A stretch of 15,659 nt of DNA from Granulicella sp. (GCA_003133205.1 PKWK01000173.1:164-15822); one strand, 5' to 3'. Counted from the stretch's first letter, positions 6,211 to 14,780 are shown. Made by a program: numbers and translations. Notes: a model not told the origin generated them from the letters alone.

Positions 6211-7809
6211 CTATGCACGTTGAGCGATTGGGAACTTTTCGCTGACCTGTGCAGTCTTCACTCGATCATTGAGCAACCCGATGGCTCGATGCGCGGACAG
6301 AGCCGCACCTTCCATCCATGCAACGATATGGCTCGCATGGTCGCCGATGAAAAAGATCGGGCCGTCCGGAGCGATGAGCGTTTCATAGTTGGGCTTGTTC
6401 GTCTCCGCCGTCTTTCCGTAGGTGCGGATCCACGATCCCAGATTCTCCGGCGCAAAGCCCCAGCCGATATAAAGCGGCTTCTCCAACTCTTTGCCATGAC
6501 CAGGATGCAGGCGCTCGATCGAGGCGCGCGATTCTGCGAACTTCTGCTCCAGGGTCATACTGCCAAAGGGCGTTCCGATCTCGTTATACTGATATCCCGA
6601 AACCAGCACGCCGCGCTCGCTGAAGAGTTTCGCGCTGGGATACCAGATCGGTGTGCACCCTTGTGCCAGGAACGAGAGACCGCCATAAAGGTTGTAATCC
6701 TGCTCCCAGAAGCGGCGCGCTTCCCACGCCACTTTGTAAGCGTTGGAGTAGGTGCAGTCCTCGATGACCTTCTTGTGTTCCGGAGAGAAGTCATTCGGCA
6801 CCTTCTTGAGGATGGACAGCGGCATCGCACAGAAGCAGTAGTCTGCCTCAAGACTCTTCTCGACTCCGCCGTGCGCATAGAGGACGCGCACACCGTTGCC
6901 CGACTTGCGAATCTCCTTCACGGGCGCGTTGTACTGGATAACGTCGCCGAGTTTCTTTTCGAAGGCATATGCAATACGGTCATTGCCGCCTTTGCACTGG
7001 AACATCGTGGCCTGCATATCGAACGTCTCTTCGAAGAACATCCCTTCCCAGAAGTTCTCATCCAGCAGAGTGTGCAGATCGAGCGGCTTACTGAATATAC
7101 CCGTCTGGTCGCCGGCGCCCGGCTGGGCCGAATAGCCGGCACGCTCGGATCCCACATACTTTCTGGTCGAATCAAGTGGGCCATAAGTCCTGAGAAAGGT
7201 AAGCATACGGTCGCGATCTTCCTTGGTCAGCGTCTGGTCCAACGCACCCTGCGAGACACACTTTGCCAGGAGTTCGGCAACATGGCCGCGGGCATCGTTG
7301 ATTGCCTGCCGCTGCACGATTGCCTTCCCGCCGTTCACCTCGTCATCCTGCAGAAGGCTGCTGCGCGTCGTATTAACTTCCACTTCCATTTCAATTCCGA
7401 GCTCGCGGATATAACTCAAGATGGTGCCGTGGATGGACGGGATGCGCCCTGGGCCCAGGTTCTGATAGTTCCCTTCATCGAAGGTGCAGGTCTGCGTGCC
7501 ATATCCGTTCAGCATGACTTTGGTCCCGTTGCGAGCGGTCCAGAGGCGGCCACCAGGTCGCTCACGCGCCTCCAGCAAGCTGCATTGATATCCAAGCTTC
7601 CCCAATTCGTACGCGGTAACCAGACCAGCCACGCCGGCGCCCAAAATCGCAACGCGTATGCCTTTGCCCGTGTCCGGGGCGGCGCTGATGACCGATGCGC
7701 GAGAAGTCCCCACTGGCATCAGGCCCAGCGATTGCATCATGAGAAATGCCGCGCTGTAGCCGCCAACCCTACCCGTTCGCATCAGAAATTCCCGTCTGGT
7801 CAACGCCAT
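6211..7809 (-). CDS. Tat-exported flavin amine oxidase (monoamine / L-amino-acid oxidase family)
   Basis: This 532-residue protein begins with a twin-arginine signal (TRREFLMRTG at 4-13, then a hydrophobic stretch to about 33), so it should be exported folded with its cofactor. The FAD-binding Rossmann motif GAGVAG is at 57-62, with acidic Glu80 and ERPGGR at 83-88. The C-terminal FAD motif is GDHASHIVAWMEGAALSA at 489-506, the form seen in bacterial flavin monoamine and L-amino-acid oxidases. The expected reaction is oxidation of an amine or amino acid to imine with hydrogen peroxide release. ATG 7809 is preceded by GGGAGAG at good spacing. A D-amino-acid-oxidase-like gene lies 113 bases upstream on the same strand, so co-transcription is likely. 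Substrate is unknown. Confidence 0.88.
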   Translation of the reverse strand: MALTRREFLMRTGRVGGYSAAFLMMQSLGLMPVGTSRASVISAAPDTGKGIRVAILGAGVAGLVTAYELGKLGYQCSLLEARERPGGRLWTARNGTKVMLNGYGTQTCTFDEGNYQNLGPGRIPSIHGTILSYIRELGIEMEVEVNTTRSSLLQDDEVNGGKAIVQRQAINDARGHVAELLAKCVSQGALDQTLTKEDRDRMLTFLRTYGPLDSTRKYVGSERAGYSAQPGAGDQTGIFSKPLDLHTLLDENFWEGMFFEETFDMQATMFQCKGGNDRIAYAFEKKLGDVIQYNAPVKEIRKSGNGVRVLYAHGGVEKSLEADYCFCAMPLSILKKVPNDFSPEHKKVIEDCTYSNAYKVAWEARRFWEQDYNLYGGLSFLAQGCTPIWYPSAKLFSERGVLVSGYQYNEIGTPFGSMTLEQKFAESRASIERLHPGHGKELEKPLYIGWGFAPENLGSWIRTYGKTAETNKPNYETLIAPDGPIFFIGDHASHIVAWMEGAALSAHRAIGLLNDRVKTAQVSEKFPIAQRA

Positions 7810-7881
7810 TAATCAACTCTCCCAATAGTTTTTTGATATGCCACGGTTGTCGCCGTAAGCATCCGGCGAAGGGCTGACTTA

Positions 7882-7908
7882 AGTGAAACTAATTTAGATT
7901 GCTTCACT
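7882..7908. repeat. Nested dyad between the two flavoenzyme genes
   Basis: AGTGAA at 7882-7887 pairs with TTCACT at 7903-7908, and the centre contains a second dyad CTAA/TTAG (7889-7897). It lies just after the stop of the upstream flavoenzyme and 73 bases before the next start. It may be an operator or a processing hairpin in the 113-base gap; no T-run follows on the minus strand. Confidence 0.3.
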
Positions 7909-7922
7909 GCTAGATTTGTTCA

Positions 7923-9110
7923 TCAGCCACTGCGTCTGTAGCTGTCGAAGAACGCCTTGTGTCGCGCAAGCATCTTGCGCCGCTTATCGATATCGGGGGT
8001 GAGTGATGCCATGCCCAACTCGTACGTTCCGCCTAGCAGGATTCCCTCTGTGCGCGGAAGCATGTACAGCTGATCGTGCGACACCGCATAGTTCACCTGC
8101 GGTTGCGGTTTCAGATAGGTCACTTGCCCGCGGACCGGGGTCAGTTCGTCGTCCCCGAAGATATCTTTCGCGCCCATGCCGGTGCAGTTGAAGACCAGCT
8201 TTTCCGGCAACTGCGCAATGGCGCCGCGATCCGCTATCTCGCGAACGAGGATTGTGCCCGATGCAGCGCGAACATCCTCCAGCATCGCCGGCAGATATCG
8301 GGGCGGTTCGATCAGCATCGTGTCGTACTGTCGCACTGAACTGGTGGCTGGAAATGGATGCTCATCCGGCTTGAGGTCGCGGAACTCCGGCATCATGCCA
8401 CGAAACATGGTCTGCATCCCAAGGGGGCCGCCCTCGTCGAATCCATCCTTTGCGATGGCGTAGCTTCTGACCCAGCGAATGCCAAACCTCTCTCCCATCA
8501 TGCTGAGGTAGCGTCGGTACGCGAATTCAGCAGCCGACAGCAACTGTTGATTGAACCGCGCATCGCTTTTTTCCGGATCGGCCACCAGGAACGGGAACCA
8601 CTCGCCGCCGGCGACGTTCGACGTCGTCTCCGGAGGCAGAGCTTTGGTGTAGATCGTCACCTTGAAGCCGGCCTCCTGCAGCAGGCGTGCAGTCGCGAGT
8701 CCGACTGCGCCGCTGCCAAGCACCGCAGCCGAACCCGAGTGTCCCTGGCATCCCATTTGCAGCGCGAGTTGCGCGGTTCCCCATGAAAGCGTGAGGCCCG
8801 CGCCACCATGCCCATAGTTGTGGATGACGAGGGTACCGTCCACCTTCTCCGCTCGGACGACAAATCCCGAGGGGCGATAGGGGCGAAGGCCGACGGTGGT
8901 GCGAATCACCTCGCGGTCGTCCACATGTACGGGAGGCAAGTTACGCACCGGGCGATCGAACGAAATGTCCGGCACGGCAATCGGCGAACCCGCTCGGAAG
9001 CTTTGAATCAAGCCGGCCGTTTGCGCCCACATGCGCTCGGGAAGGCATGCCAGCGGAGACACACCTGCGCAGGCCAGACCGCTTCGGCGGAGAAACTCGC
9101 GTCTGTTCAT
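7923..9110 (-). CDS. Tat-exported D-amino-acid-oxidase-family flavoenzyme, apparently circularly permuted
   Basis: The 395-residue protein starts MNRREFLRRS, a twin-arginine signal continuing to about residue 30. It contains both halves of the D-amino-acid oxidase fold in swapped order. The GLRPYRPSG motif (74-82; its first Arg matches the substrate-carboxylate-binding Arg of DAO) and NYGHGGAGLTLSWGTA (98-113) are normally C-terminal but come first. The FAD motif GSGAVG (132-137), TTSNVAGGEW (162-171), FNCTGMGAK (307-315), TPVRGQV (324-330) and YMLP (349-352) follow. After LGGTYELG (359-366) it stops where canonical DAO would continue into GLRPxRP. Expected reaction: oxidative deamination of an amino acid. 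The start is uncertain: ATG 9110 has GGAGG only two bases away, while TTG 9119, in frame, has GGAG ten bases upstream. The frame stays open to 9194. Confidence 0.85.
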   Translation of the reverse strand: MNRREFLRRSGLACAGVSPLACLPERMWAQTAGLIQSFRAGSPIAVPDISFDRPVRNLPPVHVDDREVIRTTVGLRPYRPSGFVVRAEKVDGTLVIHNYGHGGAGLTLSWGTAQLALQMGCQGHSGSAAVLGSGAVGLATARLLQEAGFKVTIYTKALPPETTSNVAGGEWFPFLVADPEKSDARFNQQLLSAAEFAYRRYLSMMGERFGIRWVRSYAIAKDGFDEGGPLGMQTMFRGMMPEFRDLKPDEHPFPATSSVRQYDTMLIEPPRYLPAMLEDVRAASGTILVREIADRGAIAQLPEKLVFNCTGMGAKDIFGDDELTPVRGQVTYLKPQPQVNYAVSHDQLYMLPRTEGILLGGTYELGMASLTPDIDKRRKMLARHKAFFDSYRRSG

Positions 9111-9529
9111 CGCCTCCAAAATGCACAAGCTCCTGATATTCAAGTCGATTGCGGGGCATTGGACTTCGAGAACAAATGTAACTGTTGTGGACAAGTATAA
9201 CCATATCGCATTTGGACGGGTATGTTCGCGCTTGTGCGACGCTCTTCCGCCATCAATGAAGGATTGGCCGTTCTTGATGGACTTTCGCGAAGCACCTCAT
9301 CTTAATGTTTTCTTTAGATGTTCCGTTGGATTCGATGAAGATACTCCGTTGTTGAAGGGCTCTCGTCTCTGCAATTTCAGCCGAATTTTCCACCTTTGTT
9401 CCCGGCCAGCTGCTTGGCGTAGAAATACGGGGTTTGACTTGGACGGCAGCCCGCGCGTGCGAGGATTCGCATTTGTGCTTTGTTTAGTTGCATATAACAA
9501 CTTCATCGAGGGAAGTTTTAATAGAGTTT

Positions 9530-9550
9530 ACAATTTGTTACAAATTTGTT
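9530..9550. repeat. Tandem near-palindromic ACAAATTTGT elements
   Basis: ACAATTTGTT (9530-9539) and ACAAATTTGTT (9540-9550) lie head to tail. They are near-identical and each is close to self-complementary; ACAAATTTGT at 9540-9549 is a perfect 10-base palindrome. They sit directly upstream of the candidate promoter of the TonB receptor operon and look like a regulator-binding site or UP-type AT-rich element. Confidence 0.35.
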
Positions 9551-9551
9551 C

Positions 9552-9580
9552 TTGCACTGCGGTGACAACTCTGTCATAGT
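9552..9580 (+). promoter_or_regulatory. Weak candidate promoter of the TonB receptor operon
   Basis: TTGCAC (9552-9557) and CATAGT (9575-9580) are separated by 17 bases. Matches to the sigma-70 consensus are modest (3 and 4 of 6). Transcription would start near 9587, leaving a leader of about 180 bases that contains two hairpins. Confidence 0.22.
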
Positions 9581-9622
9581 TACTTCATTCAGCAAAGACT
9601 TCTCTATATCCAGGTTATGAAC

Positions 9623-9640
9623 CTCCGCCAATAGGCGGAG
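9623..9640 (+). other. Strong GC hairpin in the TonB receptor leader
   Basis: CTCCGCC (9623-9629), loop AATA, then GGCGGAG (9634-9640) give a perfect 7-bp stem with a four-base loop. It lies 126 bases upstream of the receptor start codon. No T-run follows, so it is more likely a leader structure (stability, attenuation or protein binding) than a terminator. Confidence 0.45.
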
Positions 9641-9685
9641 AAGGGCCCTCGTATATTTGCCCTTGCCCCTGACCACAGCGCTTTG

Positions 9686-9708
9686 CCCTCTCCGCTTCTG
9701 GAGACGGG
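9686..9708 (+). other. Second hairpin in the TonB receptor leader
   Basis: CCCTCTCC (9686-9693) pairs with GGAGA-c-GGG (9700-9708) around a six-base loop, with one bulged C at 9705. It ends 58 bases before the receptor ATG. The GGAGA arm resembles a ribosome binding sequence, but the first in-frame ATG after it is at 9767, which has its own GGAG at 9755-9758. Confidence 0.35.
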
Positions 9709-9766
9709 TCGAGCATGCTGTCAACCTCGTTCGCCCAAAAACCTTCGGCTTTGTGGAGACTCCTTT

Positions 9767-12700
9767 ATGCGTCGTGTATTGGCAGGAATCGTGTTCTTTC
9801 TTTTCGCCAGTGTTGCAATCGCACAGAGCACCTTTCGCGGCGGTCTATCCGGCATGGTCGTTGATCCCCAGGGAGCTATCATTCCCGCGACAACAATTCA
9901 GGCCACGAATTCGGCGACAGGTCTCGTCTATAAGGCGGTCTCGTCGAGCGCGGGTGACTATTCGATTCCGGATCTTCCGCTTGGCGACTATACGGTCACG
10001 GTGTCTTTCCCGGGTTTCGCAACCGTGAAGGTAGACCAGATACGCATCTCTGCCGGTGTCATCTTTAGTCTCCCGGTCACGCTGGAGATCGCCACCACGA
10101 CGACGACGGTGGAAGTAGACGCCGCCGCGCTGACGCTGGACACAACCACTCAGGAGCGCACCTTCACGCTTCCCAAAGAGGAAGTCACGGACGTCCCGAT
10201 CAATGGCCGCAGCTTCACCCAGATGACCCCAATGCTGCCGGGCAACACCACCGGCACCACCAGGGACCTGATCGATGGCGTAGACAATAACGACGTGTAT
10301 AGCGGCAGTTCCGCCTCCAACCAGGGCGGCGTCGGCGGCGTTCCTGGGACCCTGCTCCCCCTCGACTCGGTCGAGGAGTACTCCGCGCAGACGCAGGCCG
10401 GCGCCGAATCAGGTGGATACTCCGGCACTACCGTCAACCTGTCCATCAAGTCCGGCGGCAATAAGATTCACGGAACCGCCTACTACTACAACCGCAACGA
10501 GTTCTTCGCGGCCCTGGGGCCGTTTACCAAAGCCTCGAATGCCGCTCTGGTGACCAAGGGCCTGGCAGCCGCTAAGAAGCCGCCAATCCACTTTCAAGAG
10601 TACGGCGGCTCCATCGGTGGCCCGATCCTGAGAGACAGGATTTTTTACTTTCTGAACTACGAGCGCCAGCAATACGTTCTCGCGCAGGGTACTTCTTCGC
10701 AGACTGAGCCGTCCAGCGCTTATGTAACCAGGGCCTTGGCGCTGCTGGCGGCAGGAGGCGTGACGCCCGCAACCAATCCCTCGATCACCATGATGGAGAA
10801 CCTGATTACGACTCTGTGGCAGCCGAGCATGTTGACTGGGGATGCGAAAACGGGAAACTGGACGCCTCCAACCAGTGCAGCGCAGCACGGGTACAGCAAC
10901 AACGCGATGATGAAGTTCGACGAGACGCTCAACGCGAAGAACAAAGTCTCCGAGCGTTGGTACTATGGCGAGGGCAGCCAGACGGCGCCGCTCAGCACGA
11001 GTCAGAACCCCTGGTACTACCAGGTCGCGGGCGAGCGTGTCGACAACGTGGCAGTCACGTTGAACTCCGAGATCAACACCAGAGCCTCCAACCAGATTCT
11101 GATGGGAGTCGACTTCTTCAACCAGCCCTTCACTGATGCGAAGCCCAACGGCGGCGCGGCAGCGACCGGCTTTATCGTCGGTCTGGGGCCTGGCGCTACC
11201 TACGGTCAGCCGGGACTCGCTATCTCCGGGTTCGACGGCACCGGCGGTACTTCGATCCAGTCTCGCCGTGACCTCGCCGGACATCTCACGGAGACCCTCT
11301 CGCTCTCGCTCGGCAAGCACCAGATCCGGACCGGCGTCGAGTATCGGCGCATCCAGATCTACGCGCAGGCTACCGGCAGGGGCAGCAGCAGCATCTACAC
11401 GCGAGGCACCTTCGCCTTCAGCGGCAGCCGTGGGTTCAATGCCCCAAGCGGAGGCAATGGCGCATCCTACCCAACTACGTTCCAAGGCGCGACGCTCGAC
11501 TCGCAAACCAAAGCCCTTGCCGACTTCTTACAGGGGGAGGCCGCCTCTACGGGAAATACGCTGTATAACGGCAATCTCGACCGCAGCGACTCCGAAAACA
11601 ACTTCAATGTGTATGTTCAGGACACCTACCAGGTTAGCCATGGGCTGAACATCAGCTACGGTCTGCGCTGGGACTATCTGTCGCCGGCCGGCGACGACCA
11701 GAAGGACCTGACGACCTTCCGCGCCGGCACTCTGCCCAACGCACTTGATCTTACAGGCGGTCTCGCGGTCGTCGGCCAGGACATCTCGGAGCCATACAAG
11801 GCCTCCGCGCTGCAGCTTGCTCCGCGTGTCGGTTTCTCCTGGCAGCCGTCCATCCTCCCCTCCATCACCAAGGGGATGGTGGTCCGCGCCGCCATGGGGC
11901 TGTACTTCGACACCCCGGGCCTCGGCACGTGGTTGTATGCCACCAGTCTGGCGGGCAATCCAGCCGGCACAAGGCCGCTCTACAATGAGTCGCTTACCAA
12001 TCCAAACATCCTGCCGAATGTTTCGATCTTTCCGGCCAATGCGGCGGCCAGTATCCCCAACAACGGCGCTGGCGGCCAATGCACAGGCGTCAAGACCTCT
12101 ACCTGCCCCAACCTGACTATCGCTGCCGTGGACCCCAACTTCACCACCGGCGATACGACGAATATGTCGGCCAGCGTCGAGAAGGCGTTAGGCAGCAAGG
12201 CCATCATGGAGGTCAGCTATGTGGGATCTCGGTCACGTCACCTGAGCAATTCCCTCGATCTCAACCAGACCACGTATGGGGCCACCACCAACACGGCGAT
12301 CTCCAATGGGTTTACCTACCAGCAGGTCCAGCGGCCCTACTCCAGCCCGTACCCCAACTTCGGCAAGATCACGGAGACCGCCAGCTTCGGATCGTCGAAC
12401 GCCAACGCCTTCCAGGCTTATATCCGGACCAGGGGCTGGCATGGCCTGATCTCCGAGGTCTCCTACGCCCTGTCGACCAGCACAGGCACTGGCTCGATCG
12501 AGGACTACAACAATCCCGCGCTGGACTATGGCTCCAACGCAGTCGTCACCAACCAGATCAAGGGATACTGGACCTACAGCATTCCCAGCCTCAGGCGAGG
12601 TCCGTCGTGGCTTGTCAACAAGTGGATCACGGGTGGTTGGCAGACCTCGGGCACCATCGTTTTCAAGGGTGCAACTGCCATCACCGCAAGCGGTTCGGGG

Positions 12701-13309
12701 TCCTGTAACCAGTCCTCTCCAACCGGCACTACCTACGCAACCACCTGCTCCGGCCTCGGCGTCGGCGAAGCCGGCGGCCGCGCCAATCTCACCGGCCTTC
12801 CGCGCTTCTGCCCAACGGGAAACTGCGGGGGCACTTTAGCATCTGGGGTCACGGGCACGTCCAGGAGCCAAATTGTCAATGGCAAGATTCAGTGGTTCAA
12901 CCCGTACGCGGTGATCGCGCCTCCCGGGTGCTCGACTGGCGCCGCGAGCTTTGGCCCCTCTTGTTCGCTGCCACTTTCCTCGTACTACGGCACAACTAGC
13001 CCGGGTCAGATCCACGGCGGGCCGGGATTCGGAGACATCGATCTCTCTATCTTCAAGAACTTCCCCATCACGGAGAGGGTCAAGGGGCAGTTCCGTGGGG
13101 AGATGTACAACTTCCTGAATCACGTTAACTACTCGAAGCCGTCGTTGTCTGCGGGCAACACCGCGGCGGATCCCAGGGATGGAGGGTTGAATCTTTCCAG
13201 CGCTTCCAGCACCGGGCAGATCACTTCCACCGTTGGCGGCACCAGTGCCCCCGGTATCACTGAGGGCGAACCCTTCAACGTCCAACTCGCACTCAAGATC
13301 GTTTTCTAG
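9767..13309 (+). CDS. Oar-like TonB-dependent outer-membrane receptor with carboxypeptidase-regulatory-like N-domain
   Basis: The 1180-residue protein has a Sec signal peptide (hydrophobic core 4-17, cleavage probably after AIA at 17-19). A CarboxypepD_reg-like beta domain follows at about 21-108 (GMVVDPQGAIIPATTIQATN, GDYSIPDLPLGDYTVTVSFPGF). Next comes a plug domain at about 125-235 (VPINGRSF, SVEEYSAQTQAGAESGGYSG, NLSIKSGGNKIHGTAYYYNRNEF) and a long beta-barrel ending in the aromatic C-terminus LALKIVF. The architecture and size match the large Oar/Cna-B-like receptors abundant in acidobacteria, which import bulky substrates with energy from TonB-ExbBD. The ATG at 9767 has GGAG eight bases upstream and starts the signal peptide; an in-frame upstream start at 9683 would bury it. 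It leads the operon containing the two secreted amidase-like genes. The ligand is unknown. Confidence 0.93.
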   Translation: MRRVLAGIVFFLFASVAIAQSTFRGGLSGMVVDPQGAIIPATTIQATNSATGLVYKAVSSSAGDYSIPDLPLGDYTVTVSFPGFATVKVDQIRISAGVIFSLPVTLEIATTTTTVEVDAAALTLDTTTQERTFTLPKEEVTDVPINGRSFTQMTPMLPGNTTGTTRDLIDGVDNNDVYSGSSASNQGGVGGVPGTLLPLDSVEEYSAQTQAGAESGGYSGTTVNLSIKSGGNKIHGTAYYYNRNEFFAALGPFTKASNAALVTKGLAAAKKPPIHFQEYGGSIGGPILRDRIFYFLNYERQQYVLAQGTSSQTEPSSAYVTRALALLAAGGVTPATNPSITMMENLITTLWQPSMLTGDAKTGNWTPPTSAAQHGYSNNAMMKFDETLNAKNKVSERWYYGEGSQTAPLSTSQNPWYYQVAGERVDNVAVTLNSEINTRASNQILMGVDFFNQPFTDAKPNGGAAATGFIVGLGPGATYGQPGLAISGFDGTGGTSIQSRRDLAGHLTETLSLSLGKHQIRTGVEYRRIQIYAQATGRGSSSIYTRGTFAFSGSRGFNAPSGGNGASYPTTFQGATLDSQTKALADFLQGEAASTGNTLYNGNLDRSDSENNFNVYVQDTYQVSHGLNISYGLRWDYLSPAGDDQKDLTTFRAGTLPNALDLTGGLAVVGQDISEPYKASALQLAPRVGFSWQPSILPSITKGMVVRAAMGLYFDTPGLGTWLYATSLAGNPAGTRPLYNESLTNPNILPNVSIFPANAAASIPNNGAGGQCTGVKTSTCPNLTIAAVDPNFTTGDTTNMSASVEKALGSKAIMEVSYVGSRSRHLSNSLDLNQTTYGATTNTAISNGFTYQQVQRPYSSPYPNFGKITETASFGSSNANAFQAYIRTRGWHGLISEVSYALSTSTGTGSIEDYNNPALDYGSNAVVTNQIKGYWTYSIPSLRRGPSWLVNKWITGGWQTSGTIVFKGATAITASGSGSCNQSSPTGTTYATTCSGLGVGEAGGRANLTGLPRFCPTGNCGGTLASGVTGTSRSQIVNGKIQWFNPYAVIAPPGCSTGAASFGPSCSLPLSSYYGTTSPGQIHGGPGFGDIDLSIFKNFPITERVKGQFRGEMYNFLNHVNYSKPSLSAGNTAADPRDGGLNLSSASSTGQITSTVGGTSAPGITEGEPFNVQLALKIVF

Positions 13310-13321
13310 TAGCCACTCGAT

Positions 13322-13360
13322 GGGAGGGACCGCCTTCATCCGTTGAAGAGGGCCCCTCCC
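13322..13360 (+). other. Long GC-rich hairpin between receptor and first amidase gene
   Basis: GGGAGGG (13322-13328) pairs perfectly with CCCTCCC (13354-13360). Inside, CTTC (13334-13337) pairs with GAAG (13345-13348). It fills the 87-base gap after the receptor stop. No T-run follows. It probably acts as an intercistronic stabiliser, processing site or partial attenuator setting different levels of receptor and amidase message; this role is inferred. Confidence 0.5.
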
Positions 13361-13396
13361 GAACACTCCTCGACCCCTGAGGACGGAGCATTATCC

Positions 13397-14737
13397 ATGA
13401 GAAGCAACCGGCACATTAGACTATTCGCGCTTACCGCTGTGATGGCGATCACCCGTGTTTGCGCGGCAGCGGACCTATCAGGCGACTGGGTCGGACAATT
13501 GACCGGCCCGTTCGATTCCCAATACACCGCCCAGTACAACCACATCACCCTGAAGGCTGACGGCACCAAGCTGAGTGGTACATGGGGTAGTTACACGTTG
13601 GCAGGAACGCTCGCTGGAACCAAGGCCGATCTGTCCCTGACCGACGCCAGCGGCAAGCCGGCGGGCACGCTCACCGGGACGATGGCCGGCGATGCATTCT
13701 CGGGGACAGGAAGCGTAGTGCCGGCTCGCAGGATGGGCGGAGGTGGCATGGGCGCGCCGCAGCCTCCAAGCGCCGTTACATGGAATCTAACCCGCGCGGC
13801 CACGCCTCCGCCAGCACCAGAGACCTACGACTACGAACCAAAGTCCTACTACGGGATCTACACCGCCGCTGAGCCACCGGTGCTGCATATCTTTCCCGGC
13901 GACACGGTGAATACGCGGACTATGGATCAGGCCCGCGATGCCGCTATTCCACGTCACGGCAACGGTGGCGATGTGAATGTCGGCCCTTTCTATGTCGAGG
14001 GAGCATTGCCCGGTGACACGCTCGTAGTGCATCTCATCAAGGTCCGCGCGAACAAGCCGATCGGTCGTCAGGGAAGCCGGTTCAACCAGTACGCGGTGAC
14101 TCAGGCCTATCAACTGAACGCGCAGTACGACCCAGCCTTCAACGGTTCCTGGAATCAGGATCCCGACAAGAATATAGCGACCTTGCCCGCCTCACCCGGC
14201 CTGCCCCATCTGACCATTCCCATGAAGACCATGCTCGGCTGCATCTCAGTGGCTCCTGCCGGGGAAGACGCGTTCCGCGGGACGGATCTCGGGACGTTCG
14301 GCGGGAACATGGACTACAACGACAACGTGCAGGGAACCACGTTGTACTTCCCGGTCTTCCATCCAGGTGCCCTGCTTGGGATGGGAGATGCTCACGGCGC
14401 GATGGGTGACGGCGAGGTAGTCGGCACCGGACTTGAGACCTCGGTCGATGTCACCTTCACCGTCGATCTCATCAAGGGTTACGCAACGCCTCAGGTGCGC
14501 GCCGAGACGAAGGACTATCTCATCTCCTTCGGAGTCTCCGGCTCGGTCCCCGAATCGATTCAGCTCGCCACCACGCAGTTAGCGGAGTGGGTCAAGCACG
14601 ACTACAAACTCGACGACAGCGAGGTGGCTCTTCTCTTCGGCGACGTGCTGAAGTACGACATTACGGAGCTGGTCGATCCCCACTTCAACGTAGTGGCCAA
14701 GGTGCCAAAGAGCGTGATGGCAACCCTCAACAAGTAA
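13397..14737 (+). CDS. Secreted acetamidase/formamidase-family protein with N-terminal beta module
   Basis: The 446-residue protein has a Sec signal peptide (1 to about 25, ending VCAAA). A small Gly/Thr-rich beta module of about 80 residues follows (LSGDWVGQL at 27-35, GTKLSGTWG at 56-64, AGDAFSGTG at 98-106), then a short linker (MGGGGMGAPQPP, 113-124). The FmdA/AmdA-type domain covers about 160-446: LHIFPGDTV at 163-171, GNGGDVNVGPFYVEGALPGD at 188-207, IPMKTMLGCISVAP at 274-287, GGNMDYNDN at 302-310 and GDAHGAMGDGEVVGTGLE at 330-347. The family hydrolyses short amides to acid and ammonia; most known members are cytoplasmic, so the signal peptide and extra module are notable. The ATG has GGAG eight bases upstream; an upstream in-frame ATG at 13343 would mask the signal peptide. 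A paralogue follows 43 bases downstream. Confidence 0.87.
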   Translation: MRSNRHIRLFALTAVMAITRVCAAADLSGDWVGQLTGPFDSQYTAQYNHITLKADGTKLSGTWGSYTLAGTLAGTKADLSLTDASGKPAGTLTGTMAGDAFSGTGSVVPARRMGGGGMGAPQPPSAVTWNLTRAATPPPAPETYDYEPKSYYGIYTAAEPPVLHIFPGDTVNTRTMDQARDAAIPRHGNGGDVNVGPFYVEGALPGDTLVVHLIKVRANKPIGRQGSRFNQYAVTQAYQLNAQYDPAFNGSWNQDPDKNIATLPASPGLPHLTIPMKTMLGCISVAPAGEDAFRGTDLGTFGGNMDYNDNVQGTTLYFPVFHPGALLGMGDAHGAMGDGEVVGTGLETSVDVTFTVDLIKGYATPQVRAETKDYLISFGVSGSVPESIQLATTQLAEWVKHDYKLDDSEVALLFGDVLKYDITELVDPHFNVVAKVPKSVMATLNK

Positions 14738-14780
14738 AGCTTCTTACGCAGTTGAGACCCGGATGAACAGGAGCAGCACG

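Larger units (their letters stand above)
9111..9766. other. Divergent regulatory region between the flavoenzymes and the TonB receptor operon
   Basis: This 656-base gap separates divergent genes and should carry promoters in both directions. For the leftward flavoenzyme, a TATACT hexamer on the minus strand (9199-9194) is a possible -10, about 85 bases upstream of the start, but no good -35 was found. The rightward side has a paired AT-rich repeat, a weak promoter candidate and two leader hairpins, listed separately. Frames at 9031-9579 (plus), 9297-9506 (minus) and 9518-9724 (minus) lack recognisable domains or good starts, and I do not call them genes. Confidence 0.55.

Noticed and set aside
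6220..7812. 530-codon plus-strand open frame opposite the amine oxidase gene
   Set aside because: It mirrors the oxidase gene almost end to end, has no recognisable domain and is explained by codon bias in GC-rich DNA. The minus-strand protein has clear FAD motifs and a Tat signal.
9031..9579. 182-codon plus-strand frame in the divergent gap
   Set aside because: It starts inside the opposite flavoenzyme gene, has no domain or ribosome binding site and runs through the AT-rich control region.
10409..11506. 365-codon minus-strand frame within the TonB receptor
   Set aside because: It has no domain signature and is a shadow of the receptor coding sequence.
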